Source: Lingula anatina
Lineage: Eukaryota > Brachiopoda > Lingulata > Lingulida > Lingulidae
Assembly (NCBI RefSeq): GCF_001039355.2
Contig: NW_019775909.1
Location: 142,661-171,818 of the forward strand
Length of the DNA stretch: 29,158 nucleotides
Direction of reading: 5' to 3'
Shown: positions 20,952 to 28,391 of the stretch, in pieces
Position numbering within the stretch: the stretch's first letter is position 1
Layout of the letters: the number at the start of each line of letters is the position of its first letter
Notes under the pieces: model-generated
The model's input: only the letters and a program-made list of their open reading frames with translations
The model's database searches: none
What the model was told of the DNA's origin: nothing
Made by a program: the position numbers and the translations under genes

Positions 20952-23919
20952 ATGCATGTACAATCACGTCATCAGTGTAATAAATAGATCCCTATTCTAT
21001 TGACCCTGCTGTCTAACCTCTCTCCTTCACGTCCTCTGTCATAGTTGTTGTGTCTTTGACATCAACTGAAGGAAAAAATGGAACACAAATTAAACATTCC
21101 ATGTCTGTGCACAACAAAGATTTATTACATTATTTTACATAGTCAAAGACATATTCAATTAAAATTAAACAGTGCTTGTCAGGATTGGATCCAGAAATAT
21201 ATTCTGAAAGCCTTGCAAATTATGTTTGTTGATCCATCCTCCATTATGGACTGTCTTCTGACAAAAAAAATTAGATCCTGATCAATGTAAACATAAAAAA
21301 TTCTGGACATCTTCAGAAGACCCAGAAGACCCCAGCCTCAATCTGTTTGTGTCTGAGAGTATGTTTGTGTGTGTGTGTACATTTTAAAGTGTGTTAAATG
21401 AAAAGACCAAGCCACCGGTGCCGATGAGTGCAGCATCAAAATCCTCAGAAAAAACATATCTTTTGTTCAAAATGTAAAAAGGTTATTCCGTTACACGTTA
21501 GATACACATTTGACCAATAATTAGACATAAAAACCCCAAAATGATGATTTTTAGCAATATTTGGGTACATTCCTCCCTTAAAGTGACCTTACTGTCTTAC
21601 CTCTCTCCTCACTGCCCTCAGCATCTGACACACTCTTTGTGTCTTTGGCTCTATTCCCATAGATTTTAGATCGATCTATCCCCGCGGGGAGTCTCACTAG
21701 ATTACTTTCAGATAATCCGACTTAAATGTCCGCCCCGCCTACTACAAGCTCCAAGGGGGTAATTAACTTTCGTGTCCGCCCGGCTGACAGCTATTTAGCG
21801 TGAACCCCCAGGGAGTTAGGTCGATCTAAAGTAGGTCGATCTAATCTATGGAAATGGGGTGTTTGATATCAGCTAAAGAGCAAAATGATAGCAAATGAAA
21901 ACTTACATGTAACATTCCATATCTGTGCATGTTCAAAAAGGATTCAGTAGACTTATTACAATTTGATGAAGACACATTCTAATATTTAATTGACTTAAAA
22001 ATTAATAAATTATCTTCTTAAGTATGCTAACGACCTGATTGAGCAACATGCTTGTAGTGAATATGTGCGTGTGTATGTGTGTTTGTTAATGTACATGTGT
22101 GTGTGCAAGTACATGTATATTAAAATTCATAACACTATTATTTTACTGTGATTCCAGCCTTACCTAGTTCCTTAATGCTTAGGTTCCTAACAATTGCTAC
22201 ATTATTCTCTTCTTTAGTATCACCTGAAAGAACAGAATTGAATTTTAAGGAATACCATTTATGTGAGTATGTTGGAGTATGTTGGAGACAAAGAGAAGCG
22301 TGTTAGTCTGTTAACCTGATTGTATTCAGTGAGAGTTTTCATGGAGTTAGTGCACATTAGCTAGGTCTCCAAATTCATTGTCAACAGCCCCTGAGGGTCC
22401 AGACTTGCACCCTGTGAGTCAGGGTGTTGTTGTAATTTTATTTCATGAATCCTTCCTAAAAGATAAAAAATGCATCAAGTTGATTGAATAGAGCAATGGT
22501 GTGGACTTACCACTTGTGTGGACTTCAGGCTTGTACATGCAGTCCCACTCTGGAATAAGATGGCACATTCATTTATTATTTACAAGTTATGATATACACT
22601 AAAATAAAGCCTTAAATGTATTTGACAATATTTAAGGACCATTTCATCATTTTTCTACAGTTTTTTTATAGGATAGTGAGATCAAGTAATCTTTTATTTC
22701 CAAATGTTGTACATGACACATTTAAAAGGTTACGAGAATTATGAGTTCAAGCACCTTTTATTTCCATGTCCAGTTCTCCGCAAGTACAGGTCACTTCCAT
22801 GCTGTCCTTAGTGGTCACCTGGAGGCACCTGTTCCTAAAGGGTTCAGGCTCCCATGTCCAGCCAGACCCAGGGTGGTAAGGCTGAATAAATTTAAAGAAT
22901 GAATGAATGAATGAAAAAACAAACAAATAAATAACTTAAAGATATGTTAATGTCTAAAATGAAAAATAAAATGTTTACCAATATTTACAATCACTGATAA
23001 ATCAAATACACTAGAAGAAAGGAATGAAGGTTTTAATAAATACTTAAACTTATCAGACTTTAAATTTTCTTTTTCAATTTTAAAGAAAATCATTTTTACC
23101 TGAGATCATTATTTTAAAAAAAAAAGTCTCATACTTACATTTTGTGGCTTAATGAATTTCCATTCTATATTTGACCCTTGGGCAGGAGAAACTCTGCCCT
23201 GAGGGATGGGACCCCCATATCAGTGAACCTTGACAGGTTCACACCTTTCTGGGGGGTCCCATCTCCCGAGGGCAGTTCCCCTGCCCACCACTTTGGCCTT
23301 TAAATAGTTGTTGGTTAAGAAAACTCTTACAGTGGCCTTGGCTGTTCAAAGTAAAAAGTAAAATAGAAAGAAATACTATCAATATATCGTTTTTGATATT
23401 TACATTACAGACATTCAAACTGACCACTTAATTAATGTAAATAAAGAATAGGATATCTTACTTTCTTATTATGAACAAATTAAATCTTTTTTTTATTTAT
23501 GTAACAACAAAAAATTGCAAGAGTAGTTTTAGGCCCGTTGTATAATAAAACACATACAGTCTGATTATACAAACACACACACAACTTACGAGCACACTGT
23601 TCTTCTTTCTTTATTTCATTTTCCATATCAGCTATTATCTGCAATATGTACAATAAATTAAAGAAATCATGTTAACGGGATACATAGAGTTTTGTATCTT
23701 TATTTGGTATAGTTTGTGATGTAAACTACATTTGTACCATTACCAGAATGATCAGCAAATCGTCATGTGACAAGAAATTTTTAAGAATTTCATTTAGAAT
23801 ATTAATTAATCACATAAAAACATGAACGACGGGAAAAAAAGCGCTGTGTGGGCTTACATTGAACTACAGAATTTCAGTTTTGAATAAAAAATAAAACTTA
23901 CCAGCGACTGTGTAGACAT
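19725..23919 (-). CDS. 13-exon gene with duplicated cassette of short exons; family unknown
   Basis: Built by hand from ATG 23917-23919 to TAA 19725-19727. Every exon has an AG acceptor and GT donor, and the phases agree throughout: exons 1-13 minus damaged exon 8 total 600 nt (199 aa plus stop). The order is a short N-terminus (MSTQSL, then an acidic/Lys stretch), an 11-nt microexon, exons 4-6 with a Trp/Cys core (GWTWEPEP, VTCTCGEL, EWDCMYKP), then six array exons in the order C2-B2-A2-C1-B1-A1, then APKNRR. No signal peptide or membrane helix is visible, so a cytosolic or nuclear protein is likely; the basic end could aid nuclear entry. I recognise no known domain. The array part is hydrophilic and probably disordered. 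Array exons are phase 1-1, so isoforms of many lengths are possible. Confidence 0.75.
19951..19978. repeat. CA repeat after array exon A1 (minus sense)
   Basis: A (GT)14 run preceded by (GA)n. On the gene strand it is (CA)n about 65-95 nt downstream of the A1 donor. Comparable runs follow A2, C1 and C2. Confidence 0.9.
20045..20092 (-). CDS. array exon A1 (48 nt)
   Basis: Acceptor TTCTTCAG, donor GTAAGA. Phase 1-1, reading VNIKDTKPVTVDVKERG. It is the paralogue of A2 (VDVKDTTTMTEDVKERG): the same length, with matching introns on both sides. The shared core is KDT near the start and DVKERG at the end. Confidence 0.8.
20324..20377 (-). CDS. array exon B1 (54 nt)
   Basis: Acceptor CCTTTAG, donor GTAAG. 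Phase 1-1, reading ANIKDTKIVSDAEGIKEKG. It is the intact paralogue of damaged B2 and serves as reference for the insertion there. It shares N/D-I/V-KDTK with the A exons, so A and B themselves come from one ancestral exon. Confidence 0.8.
20541..20616. repeat. CA-rich intronic tract after array exon C1
   Basis: Interrupted TG repeat on the plus strand (two blocks with the same TTTGTTAGTGTATG spacer). In gene sense it is CA-rich, 59-134 nt after the C1 donor. The block repeats internally, showing local slippage. Confidence 0.85.
20675..20740 (-). CDS. array exon C1 (66 nt)
   Basis: Acceptor ATCTTTCAG, donor GTAAG. Phase 1-1. It starts VDTKLKDKNNVTPV and ends NPLSMEEMG. The paralogue C2 is two codons shorter (GDTKEENNVAIV, then RNLSIKELG). 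C exons keep the DTK start, but their distal half differs from A and B. Confidence 0.8.
20897..20950. repeat. long CA repeat after array exon A2
   Basis: (TG)27 on the plus strand, the longest perfect dinucleotide run in the window. In gene sense it is (CA)27 at 68-121 nt downstream of the A2 donor. Confidence 0.95.
21018..21065 (-). CDS. array exon A2 (48 nt), weaker donor
   Basis: Acceptor CTTCAG. Phase 1-1, reading VDVKDTTTMTEDVKERG. Its donor is GTTAGA, where the paralogue A1 has GTAAGA at the same place; the loss of A at intron position 3 should weaken U1 pairing. With the long CA tract downstream this exon is a strong candidate for partial skipping. Confidence 0.75.
21180..21351. mobile_element. 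degraded copy of the 78-243 hAT-like MITE, intronic
   Basis: It aligns end to end with 78-243: CAGGATTGGATCCAGAAATA at the left, GTTGATCCATCCTCCATT in the middle, and GAAGACCCAGAAGAC then CCTCAATC at the right. Many substitutions indicate an older insertion. It lies in the A2-B2 intron (between the B2 donor and A2 acceptor), absent from the paralogous A1-B1 intron. Confidence 0.8.
21601..21872 (-). pseudogene. array exon B2, split by a MITE
   Basis: Intact ends: acceptor CTCTTTAG at 21873, donor GTAAG at 21600. Removing the insertion (213 bp) and one copy of the 5-bp duplication leaves 54 nt, exactly the B1 length, which reads ADIKDTKSVSDAEGSEERG. As it stands, reading on from ADIK enters the MITE and meets TAG after six codons, and the net gain (218 nt) also shifts the frame. 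Because the exon is phase 1-1, skipping it gives an intact protein. An AG at the MITE edge (GGAATAG) could also be used as a new acceptor, though it lacks a good pyrimidine tract. Confidence 0.8.
21648..21860 (-). mobile_element. AGATCGATCT-family MITE, copy 3, inside exon B2
   Basis: The ends carry the family's ATTCCCATAGATTTTAGATC and, reverse-complemented, CATTTCCATAGATTAGATCG. The 5-bp target is CTTTG (21643-21647) and GTTTG (21861-21865), one mismatch. The intact B1 paralogue has CTTTG once, which confirms the duplication. It is inverted relative to copies 1 and 2. Confidence 0.9.
22062..22106. repeat. CA-rich tract after array exon C2
   Basis: Interrupted TG repeat with the same TGTTTGTTA spacer as after C1. 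In gene sense it is 58-102 nt downstream of the C2 donor. Confidence 0.8.
22164..22223 (-). CDS. array exon C2 (60 nt), first of the array
   Basis: Acceptor TTCTTTCAG, donor GTAAG. Phase 1-1, starting GDTKEENNVAIV and ending RNLSIKELG. It follows exon 6 in frame. Paralogue of C1. Confidence 0.8.
22511..22549 (-). CDS. exon 6 (39 nt)
   Basis: Acceptor TTATTCCAG, donor GTAAG. Phase 1-1, reading EWDCMYKPEVHTS. It is also frame-neutral if skipped. It has one Trp and one Cys and is not clearly related to the array exons. Confidence 0.75.
22755..22881 (-). CDS. exon 5 (127 nt), Trp/Cys core
   Basis: The largest exon, entering in phase 0 and leaving in phase 1. It starts PYHPGSGWTWEPEPFRNRC and ends MEVTCTCGELDMEIK. 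Cys at VTCTC recalls GPS-like or zinc-binding pairs but is too little for a call. The donor is GTGCTT, clearly weaker than its neighbours' GTAAG. It is likely the conserved functional core with exons 4 and 6. Confidence 0.75.
22882..23138. other. intron 4
   Basis: An (AATG)n run lies at 22897-22912, with AT-rich sequence otherwise. Confidence 0.5.
23139..23198 (-). CDS. exon 4 (60 nt)
   Basis: Acceptor CCATCCCTCAG, donor GTAAG. Phase 0-0, GRVSPAQG then SNIEWKFIKPQN. The acceptor and the first six codons lie inside a nested palindrome (23178-23286), so the start of this exon appears to be derived from inserted DNA. SNIEWKFIKPQN lies outside it and looks like the older part. Confidence 0.7.
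23178..23286. repeat. nested palindrome spanning the exon 4 acceptor
   Basis: Outer arms are TGGGCAGG and its complement. Next come CTGCCCTGAGGGATGGGACC and its near-complement at 23254-23274. The centre is GTGAACC-TTGACA-GGTTCAC (23223-23242). Each side also has its own small GGGCAG...CTGCCC hairpin. It is far more GC-rich than its surroundings, which points to an inserted foldback element. Confidence 0.8.
23331..23341 (-). CDS. exon 3, an 11-nt microexon
   Basis: CCAAGGCCACT between TTGAACAG and GTAAGA. It takes the open phase 1 of exon 2 to phase 0, which exon 4 needs, and gives PKAT. The need for exactly this phase change supports it. The alternative, joining exon 2 to exon 4 directly, would break the frame. 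Confidence 0.6.
23590..23638 (-). CDS. exon 2 (49 nt)
   Basis: Acceptor TATTGCAG, donor GTAAG. Reads IIADMENEIKKEEQCA and leaves in phase 1. Charged and likely helical. Confidence 0.75.
23902..23919 (-). CDS. exon 1, coding part (MSTQSL)
   Basis: ATG with A at -3 (GACAATG), six codons, donor GTAAG. Just upstream a TTGTTTTAG acceptor-like site (near 23940) suggests that the 5' UTR may be split by another intron. A minus-strand frame around 24236-24340 ending at GTGAGA might supply that UTR exon, but this is unproven. Confidence 0.65.
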
Positions 23920-23949
23920 TGTCTCTTTGCTTTGTTTACTAAAACAATA

Positions 23950-25007
23950 AACAGGAATAATTATTGTATAAAGGAATTTCATTGGACGGTTCCTGTATTG
24001 TTTCCTTAACTTTAAACCAATCAGATTGACGCTTCGTTGAAGCTCTCGACCTTGAGTCTTTCTACTAAATAGAAATCACAATATATCGTAATATATATCA
24101 CAGTGACTGGACCCTGGTCATATTTGTTGCGGTTCCAGAACTCTCTCCCTCCTCGCACGAGTTTCTTAGAAAGCAGGCGGTGAACCTGTTGCTGATACTG
24201 GCCGCAGTCCTCGACAAATTTTAAGTCTCACCTCTTGCATAGCGCCATCTATACTAAACAATTTTATATGACAAGGCAAAGGGTGACGATGAAAAGTCGG
24301 ATTTTTCATCAAACGTTCTGCACACTGAGTTTCACCATACATCAGGACACTTTTCTTAGATGGTTTTGTTATAGATTCTATTAACAAACTTAATCGGTGA
24401 ATTCAGGATGAGACATCTAAAGTGACGGATACATATGGTATCGACTGTGTCAGTTGTTCACTGTTCACATCACGATGCAATGTGCTGGTGAAGATTTTTT
24501 TTACAAAATGCTGCCGAATGTTGACGCTGCAGATTAAAAGAGATCTTGGAGATCTAGCAAGATTGCACGCAGTCATCTATTTCAGTTTTGCCATTCCCTT
24601 TTCATCTGCAATTACCCAATGCCTTATGAAGGTGAGGCAATAAAATGAAGAACTGACGTTATTCCTTCGTACATAATTTATAAGTGGGCCATTTTCTTGT
24701 TTCTTTTGAGTCATCTGTCGAAATAGTAATATATGAACTTAACTATGAACAACTAAAAGTTCCTATGGCGTGTCCACTTACGTGAACTAGCACTACCATC
24801 CGGAGTTTCAGAAAGCACTATAAACCCACCTCTTTATTATCAGTGCTGGTACAGTATGCTTGAGCGTTGACTTACAACAACACTTTTTTTGGTAAATTTA
24901 TTTTATTAAATATTTCTTTGCAGTTTATTTGATGTAATTCTAATATTCTGGATCTTGAGGAAAAACCCTGGTCATTGACTTTTTTGTCTTTTCCAGTCCA
25001 TCATCTG
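23950..25007. other. upstream flank of the exon-array gene
   Basis: Contains a CCAAT element on the plus strand at 24018 and the minus-strand open stretch noted under exon 1 (first ATG inside it at about 24342). No convincing promoter or other gene was found. Confidence 0.4.
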
Positions 25008-25510
25008 ACTCCACACTACACTGTACTAGGAGGCACAGGACTATATCGCCACAATGGAACACAATGACTCCATACTACTACACTGTACTAGGAGGCACAT
25101 GACTATACTGCCACAATGGAACACAATGACTCCAGACTACTACACTGTACTAGGAGGCACAGGACTATACTGCCACAATGGAACACAATGACTCCAGACT
25201 ACTACACTGTACTAGGAGGCACAGGACTATACTGCCACAATGGAACACAATGACTCCAGACTACTACACTGTACTAGGAGGCACAGGACTATACTGCCAC
25301 AATGGAACACAATGACTCCAGACTACTACACTGTACTAGGAGGCACAGGACTATACTGCCACAATGGAACACAATGACTCCAGACTACTGCACTGTACTA
25401 GGAGACACAGGACTATACTGCCACAATGGAACACAATAACTCCAGACTACTACGCTGTACTAGGAGACACAGGACTATACTGCCACAATGGAACACAATG
25501 ACTCCAGACT
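25008..25510. repeat. 62-bp minisatellite, about 8 copies
   Basis: Unit ACTCCAGACTACTACACTGT, then ACTAGGAGGCACAGGACTAT, then ACTGCCACAATGGAACACAA and TG. Middle units are almost identical; the first and the last two differ by a few bases. 62 is not a multiple of 3, and each frame meets stops, so it is not coding. Confidence 0.95.
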
Positions 25511-25960
25511 AATTTTAAAGATGGTCAGATAACAACATAAGTTTCATTTATTAAAATCCTCTTAGGTAGAACACATCGTCTTCTGGATCTTTTCATATTT
25601 TAGTGAATTTTTGAATCTATAATGCTGTTTGATCACAGCCTTTCAGCAAGTTTTTCATATATTTGGGTGAATTTGTACTGATGTAAGAATTTTAATGTAA
25701 ATCTCTTAGGTAATTTTTGCTTTGTCAAAGAAACTGAAGAAACAGTTTTAAGACACTTAAAAATAAAGTCTGTAGATTGTTTTAAAGATGTATTTTTTAT
25801 TGTCTTCCAGTGGATCACACATGTCCTCCACATAAGTTTGTATGTGATAATGGCCGCCATATCACCTTGCGGTAATGTGCCAAGCATTTCGACCGGTCCA
25901 ATTAATCTGACCAAAAAAATTATATTATAAAATTAATTTTTCTAGGCTCAGTCATTTAGA
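25511..25960. other. intergenic, no feature recognised
   Basis: AT-rich. A minus-strand open frame exists at 25633-25914, without recognisable motifs or splice context. Confidence 0.4.
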
Positions 25961-26160
25961 GACCATTCCCACTGATATTTAGATCGATCTATCTCCCTGG
26001 GGAGTCTCACTAGATTGCTGTCAGCTTAGCCGACTTAAATGTCAGTCCCGCCTACTAAAAGCTGTAAGGGGTTAATTAACTTTTGTGCACACTCGGCTCC
26101 TGGAAGCTGACAGCAATTTAGCGTGAACCCCCAGGGAGTGATCCAGATGGAAACCCAGTC
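25961..26160 (-). mobile_element. AGATCGATCT-family MITE, copy 4
   Basis: The left end ATTCCCACTGATATTTAGAT and internal landmarks (GGGGAGTCTCACTAGATT, TTAATTAAC, GCGTGAACCCCCAGGGAGT) match copy 3 in orientation. The right end is decayed (GATCCAGATGGAAACCCAGTC). Probable 5-bp duplication TTAGA/TTAGT (25956-25960 and 26161-26165). Confidence 0.8.
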
Positions 26161-26165
26161 TTAGT

Positions 26166-26563
26166 CCAAACGTCAAAATCATGCGACAGAATTTTTTTCC
26201 TATTCCGATTGTCATGAAGATATGACCACAACCATGATTGTAGAGATAACAGTGATGAGGAATTGTGTAGTAAGTATTGCTTAGAATGAAGATGGATATC
26301 AAAGAAATGGGTTGTCAGGTAGTGCACTGGGTAATGGTCTTCATGAAGCTGTAAAGATTGCTTGTCAGTTTAGTACACTCATGAATTGAGGGACAAGTAA
26401 TGGGTTCATTTTATGCAGAAAATTTCAACTTCTGTGTAAGAAAATAAGATACAAAATTAAGTTCCAGCTTTTAAATTACAGATATTTTTCCATTTCAAAA
26501 ACTGTTGCACAGCTGATTCATATACTGCTATTGAAAAAGTTGTATGTAGTCACCTACTGTCAG
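26166..26563. other. intergenic or intronic, no feature recognised
   Basis: Ends at a CTACTGTCAG acceptor before the LDLa exon. Nothing else is supported. Confidence 0.4.
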
Positions 26564-26805
26564 TTCCAGCATTCCCAACTTGTTCTCATCTTTCACATGT
26601 GCAAACTTCTGCTACATCACACAGGCTCAAGTATGCGATGAAATAGACCACTGTAATGACGGTAATGTCACTGATGAAAATGGCTGTCTGCCAGCAACTT
26701 GAGAGGAGATTTTTGCTGCTCCACTGGTGGCTGTCTCCCTGCTAATAGGTACTGTGATGAGGACAGGGACTGTCCTGGAGGAGAGACCAACCTCACACTA
26801 TTGGA
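26564..26805 (+). pseudogene. broken exon with two LDL-receptor class A modules
   Basis: Acceptor CAG at 26561-26563 and a consensus donor GGA|GTAAGT at 26805/26806. Module 1 reads FTCANFCYITQAQVCDEIDH then CNDGN, DEN, GC, with the Cys spacing and CD..DHC.DG..DE pattern of LDLa calcium-binding repeats (first Cys missing, perhaps in a previous exon). TGA follows at 26700. Module 2, in a frame shifted by one base, reads FCCSTGGCLPANRYCDEDRD then CPGGE. The family is extracellular, in lipoprotein-receptor-like or secreted proteins. The stop and frameshift argue for a pseudogene or exon relic; a sequencing indel could also explain the shift. Confidence 0.6.
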
Positions 26806-27159
26806 GTAAGTACAGAAAATGGTGTCACACTTTCAGAGGGGGTAGGGCAATACAGTCAATATATAATGTATACAGGGTGGTTCATAAAAAACAACCTATT
26901 TCACTTTGCTCCTTAGTTTAAGTTTTTATTTTTTATTTTTTATTTTTTTATTTATTTTTTTTTTGTGGTTCACCCTGTAATTACAAATCAGTAAGGATTA
27001 TGATATATCCCTGTGTAGACGGAAAAATGATTTTAGACTACTAGTATTTTACTTATTTTAAAGAAAGGTGAAAAAGTTTAGTCTTTGTTCTATGTGTAAT
27101 GATAAAATACAGGGATGGCATTCTAAGTGATCTGGAGCCCCTGAGGTGTAACAGGTGGT
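26806..27159. other. intron-like or intergenic; poly-T tract
   Basis: A T-rich low-complexity run lies at 26924-26965. No exon is supported. Confidence 0.45.
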
Positions 27160-27258
27160 TGTTTTCCAGATAACAGTTATAGGGAATTTGCAACCTCTTA
27201 CACAAACAACCTCAAATCATCACATTTTCTATTTTATTTAAAGTAAATAATACATTGC
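27160..27258. repeat. satellite-block leader, copy 1
   Basis: TTTTCCAGATAACAGTTATA, then AATTTGCAAC and CTTACACAAACAACCTCA, is repeated at 28298-28391. Each copy precedes a block of the 192-bp satellite, so leader plus satellite form a larger duplicated unit of about 1.13 kb. Confidence 0.8.
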
Positions 27259-27299
27259 AATATTAAAATATTTGTTTTGGTTATTTCTCACTCTTCTGA

Positions 27300-28075
27300 T
27301 TGTCAATTTCCCATAAACTTGACACTTAAAAGACAGACAACTGATCAGCTTATCACAAATTTTTATTGTTGTTAAGCATCATTTGTACAAATTTCAGAAA
27401 CATTGGACTAGATTTGACAGAAATATTAACTTTTAACTATTATAAGCCATGGAATTTGCCAGTCTTTTCAATGTAAATTTCAGTTTTCCCAAATAAGTGT
27501 CCCAAAAAACACTTTTCATTAGATACAGTCAACAGATCATCTAATCACAGATTTTTATTGTTGTTAACCATCATTTGTACAAATTTCAGAAATATTGGAC
27601 AAGATTTGACAAAATTATTAACATTTAACTATTTTAAGTCCTGGGTTTTACCAGTGTTTTCAATGTAAATTTCAGTTTTCCAAAATATGTTGTCCAAAAA
27701 AATACTTTTCATTAGACACAGTCAACAGATCATCTTGTCACAGATTTGTATTGTTGTTAAGCATCATTTGTACAAATTTTGAAAATATTGGACAAGATTT
27801 GACAAAGTTATTAACTTTTAACTATTTTAAAGTCCAGTGTTTTGCCAGTCTTCTCAATGTAAATTTCAGTTGTCCCAAATTTGTTGTCCCAAAAATCACT
27901 TTTCATTAGATACAGTCAACTGATCATCTTATCACAGATTTCTATTGTTGTTAACCATCATTTGTACAAATTTCAGAAATATTGGACTAGATTTGACAAA
28001 ATGATTATTGTTTAACTATTTTAAGTCATTGCATTTGCTAGTCTTTTCAATGTAAATTTCAGTTTTTTCAGTTAT
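27300..28075. repeat. ~192-bp satellite array, block 1
   Basis: About four monomers. The landmark GATCATCTTATCACAGATTT (with variants) recurs at about 27341, 27534, 27727 and 27921 (spacing 192-194). Each monomer also holds TTGTTGTTAAGCATCATTTG and CAATGTAAATTTCAGTTTTC. The first monomer is diverged. Not coding. Confidence 0.9.
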
Positions 28076-28091
28076 ATTGTTCTTTTTCCAG

Positions 28092-28210
28092 AGTTCCCTT
28101 ACCATGAAGAAGCAGGCAGTGAAAATCAGAACCAAGAGCAGCACTATGTCTTATCCATGTGTACAATACATGATATGTGGCAAGATTTAGGACAGTGTCA
28201 AATATTGTGA
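28092..28210 (+). CDS. possible terminal exon between satellite blocks
   Basis: A strong acceptor, TTGTTCTTTTTCCAG, ends at 28091. Entered in phase 1, the exon reads FPYHEEAGSENQNQEQHYV, then LSMCTIHDMWQDLGQCQIL and stops at 28208-28210. Composition looks protein-like, not satellite-like. A second frame (SSLTMKKQAVKIRTKSS) is also open for a while. Joining to the LDLa exon works by phase only in that exon's frame 1, which carries a TGA, so a link is doubtful. Family not recognised. Confidence 0.3.
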
Positions 28211-28297
28211 TAACATCAACCCTTTCCAGAAACCCATTGTAAGGAGTAATCTGCATCTGGCATTGATAGTAAGAAGAAGTCTTGTATGGGTATATAT

Positions 28298-28391
28298 TGT
28301 TTTCCAGATAACAGTTATAGGTAATTTGCAACGTCTTACACAAACAACCTCAGATCATCACATTTGCTATTTTATTTTATAATCACATTGC
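28298..28391. repeat. satellite-block leader, copy 2
   Basis: Copy of 27160-27258, again followed directly by satellite monomers. Confidence 0.8.

Noticed and set aside
20649-20963. Open frame of about 100 aa over the TG tract
   Set aside because: Most of it is a His/Thr run from the dinucleotide repeat. Only the exon C1 part is meaningful, and that is annotated as an exon.
24166-24387. Minus-strand open frame ending near a GTGAGA donor, upstream of the exon-array gene
   Set aside because: It begins at a TTG, not ATG. Joining it to exon 1 would read TAA at once, so it can at most be untranslated; no other support.
25008-25510. Minisatellite as a coding repeat (TPDYYTVLGGTGLYCHNGTQ in one frame)
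   Set aside because: The 62-bp period shifts frame at each unit and each frame meets stops.
28068-28343. Minus-strand 91-aa open frame
   Set aside because: It does not start at a clear ATG context, is antisense to the better-supported plus-strand exon, and runs into the repeated leader.
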